Assembly (NCBI RefSeq): GCF_000718015.1 | Contig: NZ_JODY01000031.1 | Span: 62,001 to 126,000 of the forward strand | Reading direction: 5' to 3' | Origin: Streptomyces catenulae | Lineage (GTDB): Bacteria > Actinomycetota > Actinomycetes > Streptomycetales > Streptomycetaceae | Length of the DNA stretch: 64,000 nucleotides | In this document: piece by piece, positions 45,342-53,736 of the stretch | Numbering within the stretch: position 1 is the first letter of the stretch | Layout of the letters: every line of letters begins with the position of its first letter | The notes under the pieces: generated by a model | Databases searched by the model: none | Seen by the model: the letters and a program-made list of their open reading frames with translations, nothing else | What the model was told of the DNA's origin: nothing | Position numbers and translations under genes: made by a program

Positions 45342-45662
45342 GTGACCTACGTCATCGCGCAGCCTTGTGTCGACGTCAAGGACAAGGCATGCATCGAGGA
45401 GTGCCCCGTCGACTGCATCTACGAGGGCTCCCGGTCCTTGTACATCCACCCGGACGAATGCGTCGACTGCGGGGCCTGCGAGCCGGTCTGCCCGGTCGAG
45501 GCGATCTTCTACGAGGACGACACCCCTGACGAGTGGAAGGACTACTACAAGGCGAATGTGGAGTTCTTCGACGAGCTGGGCTCGCCCGGTGGCGCCAGCA
45601 AGCTCGGCCTGATCGAGCGCGACCACGCCTTCATCGCCGCGCTGCCGCCGCAGAACCAGTAA
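45342..45662 (+). CDS. fdxA: Seven-iron ferredoxin (3Fe-4S/4Fe-4S)
   Basis: A 106-aa electron carrier. Cysteines at about 9, 17, 21, 25 (CVDVKDKACIEECPVDC) and 40, 43, 46, 50 (CVDCGACEPVCP) provide the two clusters; the C-terminus (GLIERDHAFIAALPPQNQ) is typical of actinobacterial FdxA/FdxC. GTG 45342 has GAGGAGG upstream. It is followed by dapC in the same orientation, a pairing also found in mycobacteria (fdxC next to dapC). Confidence 0.96.
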   Translation: MTYVIAQPCVDVKDKACIEECPVDCIYEGSRSLYIHPDECVDCGACEPVCPVEAIFYEDDTPDEWKDYYKANVEFFDELGSPGGASKLGLIERDHAFIAALPPQNQ

Positions 45663-45811
45663 GCGGTCCACCGCGGCGCCCCGAAGGTCTCGTACGGCAC
45701 CGACGCCGTGCGGGGCCTTCGCGCATTTCCGGGTCCGGCGCGCATACCGTGACCGGACCCGGCCCTCGCGCCGACGTCCCGGACGTCACCCCGCACCAGA
45801 AAGAGAGCATC

Positions 45812-46906
45812 GTGGGCGCAGTCTCCTCCCTCCTGCCGGTCTTCCCCTGGGACCGCCTGGAGCCCTACAAGGCCACGGCCGCCGCACACCCCGACGGCAT
45901 CGTCGACCTCTCCGTCGGCACCCCCGTCGACCCGGTGCCCGAGCTGATCCGCGCGGCGCTGACCGACGCCGCCGACAGCCACGGCTATCCCACGGTCTGG
46001 GGCACCCCCGCGCTCCGCGACGCCCTCACCCGCTGGGCCACCGACCGCCTCGGCGCCCGCGGGCTGGAGCACACCAACGTCCTGCCGGTCGTCGGCTCCA
46101 AGGAACTGGTCGCCTGGCTCCCCACCCAGCTGGGCCTCGGCCCCGGCGACAAGGTCGCCTACCCGCGCCTGGCCTACCCGACGTACGAGGTCGGCGCCCG
46201 CCTCGCCCGCGCCGAACCGGTCGCCTACGACGACCCGACCGACCTCGACCCGGCCGGGATCAAGCTGCTCTGGCTGAACTCGCCGTCCAACCCGACCGGC
46301 CGGGTCCTCACCGCCGACGAGCTGCGCACCGTCGTCGCCTGGGCCCGCGAGCACTCCATCCTGGTCGTCAGCGACGAGTGCTACCTCGAACTGGGCTGGG
46401 AGGCCGACCCGGTCTCCGTGCTGCACCCGGACGTCTGCGGCGGCTCCCACGAGGGCCTGGTCGCGGTGCACTCGCTCTCCAAGCGCTCCAACCTCGCCGG
46501 TTACCGCGCCGCGTTCCTCGTCGGCGACGCCGCCGTCCTCGGTGAGCTGCTGCAGATCCGTAAGCACGGCGGGATGATGGTCGCCGCGCCCGTCCAGGCG
46601 GCCACCGTCGCCGCGCTCGGCGACACCGCGCACGTCGCCGAGCAGCGCGAGCGTTACGCCCGCCGCCGCAGCGCGCTGCGCTCCGCGTTCGAGGCGGCCG
46701 GGTTCCGCATCGAGCACAGCGAGGCGTCGCTCTACCTCTGGGCCACCCGCGACGAGCCCTGCTGGGACACCGTCGGCCACCTCGCCGAGCGCGGCATCCT
46801 CGTCGCCCCCGGTGACTTCTACGGACCGGCCGGTGACCGCTTCGTCCGGATCGCCTTCACCGCGACCGACGAACGCGTCGACGCGGCGGTCCGCCGACTC
46901 GCCTAG
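45812..46906 (+). CDS. dapC: N-succinyldiaminopimelate aminotransferase DapC
   Basis: A 364-aa fold-type I PLP aminotransferase of the lysine/diaminopimelate pathway. NSPSNPTGRV, the SDECYLELGW region and the PLP lysine in SLSKRSNLAGYRAAF are visible. Length and start (MGAVSSLLPVFPWDRLEPYK) match actinobacterial DapC. GTG 45812 follows AAGAGAG. dapE, encoding the next enzyme, lies 1.8 kb downstream, supporting the role. A hairpin-like pair (CGAAGG..CCTTCG) lies between fdxA and dapC and may attenuate read-through. Confidence 0.92.
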   Translation: MGAVSSLLPVFPWDRLEPYKATAAAHPDGIVDLSVGTPVDPVPELIRAALTDAADSHGYPTVWGTPALRDALTRWATDRLGARGLEHTNVLPVVGSKELVAWLPTQLGLGPGDKVAYPRLAYPTYEVGARLARAEPVAYDDPTDLDPAGIKLLWLNSPSNPTGRVLTADELRTVVAWAREHSILVVSDECYLELGWEADPVSVLHPDVCGGSHEGLVAVHSLSKRSNLAGYRAAFLVGDAAVLGELLQIRKHGGMMVAAPVQAATVAALGDTAHVAEQRERYARRRSALRSAFEAAGFRIEHSEASLYLWATRDEPCWDTVGHLAERGILVAPGDFYGPAGDRFVRIAFTATDERVDAAVRRLA

Positions 46907-46916
46907 CGCACAGGCC

Positions 46917-46954
46917 GAAGGGGCCCGGGGAGCGTGAACTCCCCGGGCCCCTTC
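46917..46954. terminator. Bidirectional terminator after dapC
   Basis: Perfect 16-bp arms GAAGGGGCCCGGGGAG / CTCCCCGGGCCCCTTC with a 6-nt loop, in the 76-bp gap between convergent dapC and the secreted-protein gene. Confidence 0.85.
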
Positions 46955-46982
46955 GTGTGGTCCGGCGCCGGTACGGCCGCCG

Positions 46983-47426
46983 TCAGCCGCCGACGGGGAG
47001 CCCGCCGAGCAGGCCCTTCGCCGCCGGGAGGGTACCGGCCGCGCCCTTGACCGCGTCGGTGGGCAGCGTGTCCGTGGAGAGACCGTTCTTGCCGGTCTTG
47101 CGGAGGACGGTGCCGACGGAGTCGGCGGTGCGCTGGGTGGTCGGGGCGGCCCGCTGGATCACCGGGGCGGCGGTGTCCGCCAGCGCCGGGGCGAGCTCCT
47201 GCGCGGCCGCGCCACCGGCCTCGTTCACCACGCCGACGCCTTCGTGCGCGACCGTGTCGAGGGTCTCGCTGGTGTGCTGCGAGTCCAGGGTGGTCAGTCC
47301 GCCCAGGTCGGTCGCGCTCGGCAGGGGCGCGGCGGTCGCGGCACCGGCCGCGCCGACCACGGGTGCCGCGCTCGCCGCGACCAGCAGGGCGGCTCGGGCG
47401 ATCCGGCGCGTAACGGGGAGGGACAT
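46983..47426 (-). CDS. Small secreted protein of unknown function (147 aa)
   Basis: Start ATG 47426 follows AAGGAG. A Sec signal peptide (MSLPVTRRIARAALLVAASA, predicted cleavage after ATAA) leads to a 110-residue polar, Ala/Thr/Gly-rich mature protein with no cysteines or catalytic motif (LGGLTTLDSQHTSETLDTVA, then APALADTAAPVIQRAAPTTQ). It resembles abundant small exported proteins of streptomycetes. The leader is over 130 nt long if the candidate promoter at 47570-47598 is correct. Confidence 0.75.
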   Translation of the reverse strand: MSLPVTRRIARAALLVAASAAPVVGAAGAATAAPLPSATDLGGLTTLDSQHTSETLDTVAHEGVGVVNEAGGAAAQELAPALADTAAPVIQRAAPTTQRTADSVGTVLRKTGKNGLSTDTLPTDAVKGAAGTLPAAKGLLGGLPVGG

Positions 47427-47742
47427 GGTGCTCCTTCGACGGAGGGGGCGCGTACTTCTGACAGCTGGGCACCGAGGTGCCGAGTCCGCCGGGCGGACGG
47501 ACGCCCTGACTACCGCGTCAGCCCTCCGAAGGTTGCGGTGAAGTCCGGTAAAGAATTGATAACGCGTCACATAATCCGCCGTGCCGAAAGGCGGGCAATA
47601 TGCGCATCCGGCCGCCTCCCGCGATACGGCCGAAACCCTTGTGACGTAAGGGAATCGCGCTTCCCCGGCCGCCCACCGCGGAACAACACGCGCGCCGCCG
47701 CCGGGGATTGACGGGCGTGCCCCGATGGAGGGAAGCGCCGGA
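47427..47742. other. 316-bp region upstream of the secreted-protein gene
   Basis: Both flanking genes are on the minus strand. On that strand, TTGCCC (47593-47598), a 17-bp spacer and ATTATG (47570-47575) form a plausible promoter about 140 nt before ATG 47426. The stretch from 47540 to 47660 is lower in GC than average. No ORF of its own. Confidence 0.45.
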
Positions 47743-48708
47743 CTACTGCCCGGTGGTGATCCGTACGGCCGCCGCCCCGGAACCGCCCGCGCCCGCGGTG
47801 CGCTGCCAGCCCGCCGCCGCGTCGGACGCCTGCCAGCTCCGCCCGGCGTAGGAGACCTGTTCGACGCCCAACTCGGCGGAGTGGGCCACCGACCAGAGCG
47901 CCACCTGCCAGCCGCGCCGCGCCGCGTCGCCCCCGGAGCCCGCCACCGGCACCGTCACCGTCCGCCCGGGCGCACCCTTCGCGTCCCCGGCGCCCTTGGT
48001 ACCCGCCGCGGGCAGCACCCCGGCGCCGAACTCCCGCACCAGCCGCTCCCGCACCCCCGTGGCGCCCCTGGCGTCCGCCGTCCGGGCACCCGCGCCGCCC
48101 CCGGTGTCCGCGCCGTTCGCCGGGCGCGGCACCACACAGGACAGAGCCGCGCCCCGGCGCCCGGTCAACGCGTCCGCCAGCAGCGTCGCGTCCGTCTCGT
48201 GCTTCGCGTACGCCAGCGGATAGCCGCTGCGCTGCACCCGCTGCGCCGACTCGGTCAGCGGCAGCCGCTCGTAACCGGGCACCTTCACCAGATGCGCGTA
48301 GAACTCCCCGGCGGCGTAGACCGGGTCCATGATCTGCCGGGAGGTGCCCCAGTCCTGCGAGGGGCGCTGCTGGAAGAGGCCGAGGGAGTCCTTGTCGCCG
48401 TGGTCGAGGTTGCGCAGCCCGGACTCCTGCATCGCCGTCGCCAGCGCGATCGCCACCGCCCGCGGCGGCAGCCCCCGCGCGGACGCCACCGCCGAGATCG
48501 TCGCCGCGTTCGCCGCCCGCTCCGGGGTCAGCTCCAGCGCCGTCCCGCCGTCCGCCGCCGCCACCGCGCACCGCGGCTCACCGGGCCCGCCGCCCAGCTG
48601 CTGCACCGCGAGATACGCCCCCGCGCCCAGCACCGCGGCCACCGCCACGGCGGTACGCCACGGACGCCGCCGACGGGCGGACGAGGGGGAGGACGAGGTG
48701 ACCTGCAC
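47743..48708 (-). CDS. Membrane-anchored lysozyme/transglycosylase-like protein
   Basis: A 321-aa protein with an N-terminal basic stretch and one signal-anchor helix (about 16-35), then an extracytoplasmic domain with TAMQESGLRNLDHGDKDSLG and LFQQRPSQDWGTSRQIMDP. The Glu in MQESGLRN and the SLGLFQQRP phrase are typical of lysozyme-like/soluble transglycosylase-related domains in actinobacteria, sometimes mis-named heavy-metal transporters. The C-terminal half is Ala/Gly-rich. Start GTG 48708 lies 7 nt after a TACCGT box, hence probably leaderless; GTG 48717 is the longer option. Confidence 0.7.
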   Translation of the reverse strand: MQVTSSSPSSARRRRPWRTAVAVAAVLGAGAYLAVQQLGGGPGEPRCAVAAADGGTALELTPERAANAATISAVASARGLPPRAVAIALATAMQESGLRNLDHGDKDSLGLFQQRPSQDWGTSRQIMDPVYAAGEFYAHLVKVPGYERLPLTESAQRVQRSGYPLAYAKHETDATLLADALTGRRGAALSCVVPRPANGADTGGGAGARTADARGATGVRERLVREFGAGVLPAAGTKGAGDAKGAPGRTVTVPVAGSGGDAARRGWQVALWSVAHSAELGVEQVSYAGRSWQASDAAAGWQRTAGAGGSGAAAVRITTGQ

Positions 48709-48715
48709 ACCACCC

Positions 48716-48742
48716 ACGGTAGCGAAGCACGGCGGATAGGGT
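48716..48742. promoter_or_regulatory. Back-to-back leaderless -10 boxes for dapE and the lysozyme-like gene
   Basis: TACCGT on the minus strand (48716-48721, 7 nt before GTG 48708) and TAGGGT on the plus strand (48737-48742, 7 nt before ATG 48750). Only 41 bp separate the two start codons, so the promoters must overlap. Confidence 0.55.
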
Positions 48743-48749
48743 TGAGAAC

Positions 48750-49841
48750 ATGGACCGCTCCACAGACCACCCCGCCCTCGACCTCTCGCTCGACGCCGCG
48801 GAGCTGACCGCGTGGCTCGTCGACTTCCCGTCCGAGAGCGGCGACGAGAAGGAGCTCGCCGACGCCGTCGAGCGGGCGCTGCGCGCGCTGGACCACCTCA
48901 CGGTCGACCGCCACGGCAACAACATCGTCGCCCGTACGCACCTGGGCCGCGCCGAGCGGGTGGTGCTCGCCGGTCACCTCGACACCGTGCCGATCGCCGA
49001 CAACGTCCCCTCCCGCCTCGACGACGAGGGCTATCTGTGGGGCTGCGGCTCCTGCGACATGAAGTCCGGCGTCGCCGTCCAGCTCAAGATCGCCGCGACC
49101 GTCCCCGAGCCCAACCGCGACCTCACCTTCGTCTTCTACGACCAGGAAGAGGTCGCCGCGCACCTCAACGGTCTCGGCCACGTCGCCGACGCCCACCCGG
49201 ACTGGCTCGCCGGTGACTTCGCCGTCCTGCTGGAGTCCTCCGACGGCGAGGTCGAGGGCGGCTGCCAGGGCACGCTCCGCGTCCTGCTGCGCACCACCGG
49301 TGAGCGCTCCCACTCCGCCCGCAGCTGGATGGGGGCCAACGCGATCCACGCCGCCGCCCCGATCCTCGGCAAGCTCGCCGCGTACCAGCCGCGCCGCGCC
49401 ATGATCGACGGGCTGGAGTACCGCGAGGGCCTCAACGCCGTCCGCGTCGAGGGCGGCGTCGCCAACAACGTCATCCCGGACGCCTGCACCGTCACCGTGA
49501 ACTTCCGCTACGCCCCGGACCGCACCCCCGAAGAGGCGCTGGCGCACGTCCGGGAGGTCTTCGCGGACTGCCCGGTGGACGAGTTCGTCGTCGACGACCA
49601 CTCCCCGGGCGCCCTGCCGGGTCTCTCCCACCCGGCGGCCAAGGCGTTCATGGACGCCGTCGGCGGCACCGCGCGCCCCAAGTTCGGCTGGACCGACGTC
49701 TCCCGCTTCAGCGCCCTCGGCGTCCCCGCGGTGAACTACGGCCCCGGCAACCCGCTCCTCGCCCACAAGCGGGACGAGCGGGTCCTCGCCGAGCGCATCG
49801 GCCACTGCGAGGAGCGGCTGCGCGCCTGGCTGACCAGCTGA
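48750..49841 (+). CDS. dapE: Succinyl-diaminopimelate desuccinylase DapE
   Basis: A 363-aa M20-family zinc hydrolase that converts N-succinyl-LL-diaminopimelate to LL-diaminopimelate for lysine and peptidoglycan synthesis. GHLDTVPIADN carries the first zinc His and the catalytic Asp; GSCDMKSGVA, the general-base pair in YDQEEVA, and the lid domain GERSHSARSWMGANAIH follow; a final His in LLAHKRDE is typical. Leaderless start ATG 48750 after TAGGGT. Confidence 0.95.
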   Translation: MDRSTDHPALDLSLDAAELTAWLVDFPSESGDEKELADAVERALRALDHLTVDRHGNNIVARTHLGRAERVVLAGHLDTVPIADNVPSRLDDEGYLWGCGSCDMKSGVAVQLKIAATVPEPNRDLTFVFYDQEEVAAHLNGLGHVADAHPDWLAGDFAVLLESSDGEVEGGCQGTLRVLLRTTGERSHSARSWMGANAIHAAAPILGKLAAYQPRRAMIDGLEYREGLNAVRVEGGVANNVIPDACTVTVNFRYAPDRTPEEALAHVREVFADCPVDEFVVDDHSPGALPGLSHPAAKAFMDAVGGTARPKFGWTDVSRFSALGVPAVNYGPGNPLLAHKRDERVLAERIGHCEERLRAWLTS

Positions 49842-49946
49842 CGCGGTCCCCGGCGGCGCGGGTCCCGGGCGGGCGCAGCGGTCCGCGCCGCCCGCCGCGG
49901 GATCTACGCTGAAGCCGCAACGATCTGTCAGCGGAGGGAGCACGAC

Positions 49947-50705
49947 ATGGCCAGTCCCGAAGGAGCAGCGGCCCCCGAGGAGCAGCGGCTGGGTCCCGTA
50001 CTGCGCCGTCACGACCAGGTGCAGCACAGCACCACGGACCAGCGGCTGCTGGACTCCGAGGGCTCCTCCGAGTGGGTGCACACCGATCCGTGGCGGGTGA
50101 TGCGCATCCAGTCGGAGTTCGTCGAGGGCTTCGGCGCGCTCGCCGAACTCGGCCCCGCGGTCAGCGTCTTCGGCTCCGCGCGCACGCCCCGCGACTCCGC
50201 CGAGTACGCGACCGGCGTGAAGCTCGGCCGGGCGCTGGTGGAGGCCGGTTTCTCGGTGATCACCGGCGGTGGCCCCGGCGCCATGGAGGCGGCCAACCGC
50301 GGCGCCCGCGAGGCCGGCGGCACCTCCGTCGGCCTCGGCATCGAGCTCCCCTTCGAACAGGGCATGAACGAATATGTGAACCTCGGGGTCGATTTCCGGT
50401 ACTTCTTCGTCCGGAAGACCTGCTTCGTGAAGTACGCCCGGGGCTTCGTCGTCCTGCCCGGCGGGCTCGGCACCCTGGACGAGCTGTTCGAGGCGCTCAC
50501 CCTCGTCCAGACCCGGAAGGTCACCCGCTTCCCGATCGTCCTCTTCGGCACCGCCTACTGGAGCGGACTGGTCGACTGGGTCCGCGGGACGCTGATCGCC
50601 GAGGGCAAGGCGTCCCCGCGCGATCTGGAGCTGTTCCACCTCAGCGACGACGTGGAGGAAGCGGTCGCACTGGTGACGAAGGAAGTCGGGCCGGGCGTGC
50701 GCTGA
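49947..50705 (+). CDS. LOG-family protein (TIGR00730; lysine decarboxylase-like fold)
   Basis: A 252-aa protein with the two diagnostic motifs of the LOG family, GGGPGAMEAANRG and PGGLGTLDELFEAL. Characterised members are nucleoside-5'-monophosphate phosphoribohydrolases (cytokinin activation); most are mislabelled lysine decarboxylases. The N-terminal 45 residues are an extra polar region. ATG 49947 has GGAGGGAG upstream. Its neighbour relationship with dapE and folP2 matches mycobacterial chromosomes (Rv1205 region). Confidence 0.9.
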   Translation: MASPEGAAAPEEQRLGPVLRRHDQVQHSTTDQRLLDSEGSSEWVHTDPWRVMRIQSEFVEGFGALAELGPAVSVFGSARTPRDSAEYATGVKLGRALVEAGFSVITGGGPGAMEAANRGAREAGGTSVGLGIELPFEQGMNEYVNLGVDFRYFFVRKTCFVKYARGFVVLPGGLGTLDELFEALTLVQTRKVTRFPIVLFGTAYWSGLVDWVRGTLIAEGKASPRDLELFHLSDDVEEAVALVTKEVGPGVR

Positions 50706-50713
50706 CGCCGCCC

Positions 50714-50739
50714 GCGGGGCCGCCGGGGCGCGGCCCCGC
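50714..50739. terminator. Terminator between convergent LOG and folP2-type genes
   Basis: GCGGGGCCG / CGGCCCCGC 9-bp stem with an 8-nt loop in the 43-bp convergent gap. Confidence 0.55.
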
Positions 50740-50748
50740 CCGGGCCGG

Positions 50749-51609
50749 TCAGGCCAGCCCGCGCCGGGCGACCGCCGGTGGCCGGTGACCGGCGATGGAG
50801 GCGACCATGTCCAGCACCTGCCGGGTCTCGGCGACCTCGTGGACGCGGTAGACCTGCGCCCCCAGCCAGGCGGAGACGGCGGTGGTCGCCAGGGTGCCGA
50901 GGACGCGCTCCTTGACCGGCCGGTCGAGGGTCTCGCCGACGAAGTCCTTGTTGGAGAGCGAGACCAGCACCGGCCACCCCGTGTCGGTCATCTCGCCCAG
51001 CCGCCGGGTCGCCTCCAGGCTGTGCCGGGTGTTCTTCCCGAAGTCGTGCCCCGGATCGATCATGATCCCGTCGCGCCGGACGCCCAGCTCCACGGCGCGC
51101 TCCGCCAGACCCAGCGTGACGCGCAGGATGTCGGCCATCACATCGTCGTACGCGACCCGGTGCGGGCGGGTGCGCGGTTCGGCGCCCCCGGCGTGGGTGC
51201 AGACCAGGCCCGCGCCGTACCGGGCGGCGACCTCGGCGAGCTTCGGATCGACCCCGCCCCAGGCGTCGTTGAGGACATCGGCACCGGCCTCGCAGACCGC
51301 CGCGCCGACGTCGTGCCGCCAGGTGTCGACGCTGATGATCACGTCCGGGTGGCGCCGCCGCACCTCCGCGACGAAGCCGACGGTGCGCCGCGCCTCCTCC
51401 TCGGCGGTGACCTCCTCGCCGGGACCGGCCTTGACGCCGCCGATGTCGATGATCGCGGCGCCCTCGGCGACGGCCTGTTCGACGCGGGTGAGCGCCGCCT
51501 CGTCCCGGAACGTCGCCCCCTGGTCGTAGAAGGAGTCCGGGGTCCGGTTCACGATCGCCATGATCACCGACTCGTCCGCGCCGAACTCGCGTTTCCCCAG
51601 CCGCAGCAT
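50749..51609 (-). CDS. folP2: FolP2-type dihydropteroate synthase homologue
   Basis: A 286-aa TIM-barrel protein of the DHPS family. It opens with IMAIVNRTPDSFYDQGATFR and ends IAGHRPPAVARRGLA, with IDPGHDFGKNTRHSLE and RVHEVAETRQVLDMVA, closely following mycobacterial FolP2. The canonical GGESTRPG loop that binds pterin and pABA is replaced by GGVKAGPG, so DHPS activity is doubtful; mycobacterial FolP2 is reported not to replace FolP1. Start ATG 51609 has AAGGAG 7 nt upstream. Divergent from the DivIVA-like gene. Confidence 0.88.
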   Translation of the reverse strand: MLRLGKREFGADESVIMAIVNRTPDSFYDQGATFRDEAALTRVEQAVAEGAAIIDIGGVKAGPGEEVTAEEEARRTVGFVAEVRRRHPDVIISVDTWRHDVGAAVCEAGADVLNDAWGGVDPKLAEVAARYGAGLVCTHAGGAEPRTRPHRVAYDDVMADILRVTLGLAERAVELGVRRDGIMIDPGHDFGKNTRHSLEATRRLGEMTDTGWPVLVSLSNKDFVGETLDRPVKERVLGTLATTAVSAWLGAQVYRVHEVAETRQVLDMVASIAGHRPPAVARRGLA

Positions 51610-51773
51610 TCTCACTCCTTCTCGGTGGTCCGCCAGCGACCTTACGTCCTCGCCCCGACCGGCAGCGGGCGCACGGCGCCCGGCACCTTCTCCGGCGTCG
51701 CCGTCGGTGCGGACGGTGACTGTCACACCCGCATGGCACGATCGGGGCAGGTGCATCTTCCGGGGAGTTGGTC

Positions 51774-52277
51774 GTGTTCTGGTTTCTGCTGATCGCCATG
51801 GTCGTGGTGGTCGCCGTGGTCACTCTGGTCGTCGTCGGCGGCGAGCGCGGCGGGCTGCGCGACGCCGAGCCGGAGCAGCTGTACGACCCGCTGCCCCAGG
51901 AACGCCCGCTGACCCGCGCCGACATCGACGCCGTACGCTTCGCGGTCACCGCCCGCGGCTACCGCATGAACGACGTCGACGACGCCCTCGACCGCATCGG
52001 CGCCGAACTCGCCGAGCGGGACGCCCGGATCGCCGAACTGGAGGCCGCGCTGGCCGGTTTCCACGCCGCCTCCATGGGCGCGCCGGAGCTGATCCGGGGC
52101 GACGGGGCGGCGGACGGGACGGCGGACGAGGCGCCCGCCGAGGGGGAGGACCCCGGCGCCACGGGGGAGGCCGACGGGAGCGGGGAGACGGCGCCGCCGC
52201 AGCCGCGGCCGGAGGGCGAGCGGCCCGGTGCGCGCGGCGGTGCGACCGCGGCGCCGGAGTCGGAGGGCCGGTCATGA
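51774..52277 (+). CDS. DivIVA-domain membrane-anchored protein (167 aa)
   Basis: One N-terminal helix (FWFLLIAMVVVVAVVTLVVV), then LTRADIDAVRFAVTARGYRM, which is the DivIVA N-terminal motif, and a short coiled coil (ALDRIGAELAERDARIAELE). The C-terminal 85 residues are acidic, Glu/Gly/Pro-rich. GTG 51774 follows GGGGAG; TTG 51768 is an alternative. It occupies the position of Rv1209 in mycobacteria. Role in cell-pole or septum organisation is inferred. Its stop overlaps the next ATG by 4 nt. Confidence 0.8.
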   Translation: MFWFLLIAMVVVVAVVTLVVVGGERGGLRDAEPEQLYDPLPQERPLTRADIDAVRFAVTARGYRMNDVDDALDRIGAELAERDARIAELEAALAGFHAASMGAPELIRGDGAADGTADEAPAEGEDPGATGEADGSGETAPPQPRPEGERPGARGGATAAPESEGRS

Positions 52278-52885
52278 CGGGCGTGGTGAGCGCCCCGGAC
52301 GGCGTCCCGCGCTGCCCCTGGGGCATGGAGTCCGAGAAGATGGCCGATTACCGGGCGTACCACGACACCGAGTGGGGCCGCCCGGTCCACGGCGACGACG
52401 CGCTCTTCGAGCGGATGTGCCTGGAGGCGTTCCAGTCCGGGCTGTCCTGGATCACGATCCTCCGCCGCCGCGAGGGGTTCCGCGCCGCCTTCGCCGGGTT
52501 CCGCATCGCCGAGGTCGCGCGCTTCACCGACGCCGACGCCGAACGGCTCCTCGCCGACCCCGGCATCATCCGCAATCGCGCCAAGATCGCCGCCACCCTC
52601 GGTAACGCCCGCCTCGCCGCCGCGCTGGCCCCCGGCGAGCTGGACGCCCTGATCTGGTCGTACGCCCCCGAGCGGACCGGCCGGGCGGCGCCGCGCACGG
52701 TCGCCGACATCCTGCCGGTCACCCCGGAGTCCACCGCGCTCGCCAAGGACCTCAAGAAGCGCGGCTTCCGCTTCGTCGGCCCGACCACCGCCTACGCGCT
52801 GATGCAGGCGTGCGGCCTGGTCAACGACCACCTCGCCGACTGCCACGCCCGGGAGGCGACGGAGCGGGCGGCGGCCACCGGCTGA
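52274..52885 (+). CDS. tag: DNA-3-methyladenine glycosylase I
   Basis: A 203-aa base-excision-repair enzyme removing 3-methyladenine. RCPWGMESEKMADYRAYHDT, EWGRPVHGDDALFERMCLEA, FQSGLSWITILRRREGFRAA and the C-terminal LVNDHLADCHAR supply the TAG fold and the Cys/His zinc ligands. Start ATG 52274 overlaps the DivIVA-like gene (ATGA). Gene order with the FolP2 and DivIVA-like genes mirrors mycobacteria. Confidence 0.95.
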   Translation: MTGVVSAPDGVPRCPWGMESEKMADYRAYHDTEWGRPVHGDDALFERMCLEAFQSGLSWITILRRREGFRAAFAGFRIAEVARFTDADAERLLADPGIIRNRAKIAATLGNARLAAALAPGELDALIWSYAPERTGRAAPRTVADILPVTPESTALAKDLKKRGFRFVGPTTAYALMQACGLVNDHLADCHAREATERAAATG

Positions 52886-52892
52886 GCCCGGG

Positions 52893-52926
52893 GCCGCCCC
52901 GCCCGGGACGGGCCGGGCGGGGCGGC
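52893..52926. terminator. Bidirectional terminator after tag
   Basis: Perfect 13-bp arms GCCGCCCCGCCCG / CGGGCGGGGCGGC with an 8-nt loop in the 50-bp convergent gap. Confidence 0.75.
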
Positions 52927-52935
52927 GCGCCCGGG

Positions 52936-53736
52936 TCAGCGCCCCAGGTAGACCGGCTTCTCCTTCTTCACGAACGCCTCGACGGCGATGCGGTGGTCCT
53001 CGGAGGCACCGGCCCGCGCCTGGAGTTCCTCCTCCTTGGCGAGCGCCTCGTCCAGCGTGTGCCCGGCGCCGAAGGCCAGCGACTCCTTGAGCGCCGCGTA
53101 GGCGACGGTCGGCCCGGCGGCGAGCTTGCGGGCGACGGCCGCGGCGCGGTCGGCCAGCTCCGCGGCGGGCACCACCTCGCTCGCGATGCCCAGCGCGTAC
53201 GCCTGCTCCGCGTCGATGCTGCGCGGGAAGAGCAGCAGGTCGGCGGCGCGACCGGGGCCGACGACGCGCGGCAGCGTCCAGGACACCCCGGAGTCGGCGG
53301 TGAGCGCGACCCCGGCGAAGGAGGTGTTGAAGGACGCCGAGTCGGCGACGATGCGGTGGTCGGCGGCGAGGGCGAAGCCGAAGCCCGCGCCCGCCGCGAC
53401 ACCGTTGACGCCCGCCACCACCGGCTTCGCCATCCCGGCGATCGCGGTGACGATGGGGTTGTAGTGCTCACGCACGGTGCTCATGGTGGCGCCGTCGCCG
53501 CTCTCCCGGTCCGCGGCGAGCAGCCCGATGTGCTCCTTGAGGTCCTGGCCGACGCAGAACGCGCGGCCGGTGGCGGTCAGCAGGACGGCGCGGACGGCGG
53601 AATCCGCCGCCGCCTCCCGCAGCCGCTCCCGGAGCGCCACCTTCGCGTCGATGTTCAGGGCATTCATCGCGTCGGGCCGGTTGAGGGTGATCGTGGCGAG
53701 TCCGTCGGTCACGTCGTAGAGCACGCTGTCGGCCAT
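52936..53736 (-). CDS. Enoyl-CoA hydratase/isomerase
   Basis: A 266-aa crotonase-family enzyme, probably in fatty-acid or aromatic-CoA breakdown. Oxyanion-hole regions GRAFCVGQDLKEH and AAGAGFGFALAADHRI are clear; the second acidic catalytic residue of true hydratases is less certain, with SWTLPRVVGPGRAADLLLF following. PaaG/PaaB-type isomerases look similar. Start ATG 53736; the frame continues upstream but with non-coding character. Monocistronic and divergent from the DUF3117 gene. Confidence 0.9.
   Translation of the reverse strand: MADSVLYDVTDGLATITLNRPDAMNALNIDAKVALRERLREAAADSAVRAVLLTATGRAFCVGQDLKEHIGLLAADRESGDGATMSTVREHYNPIVTAIAGMAKPVVAGVNGVAAGAGFGFALAADHRIVADSASFNTSFAGVALTADSGVSWTLPRVVGPGRAADLLLFPRSIDAEQAYALGIASEVVPAAELADRAAAVARKLAAGPTVAYAALKESLAFGAGHTLDEALAKEEELQARAGASEDHRIAVEAFVKKEKPVYLGR

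Noticed and set aside
47427..47742. Possible ydaO/c-di-AMP-type leader before the secreted-protein gene
   Set aside because: Such leaders precede wall-hydrolase genes in actinobacteria, but no conserved ydaO-type core could be recognised here.
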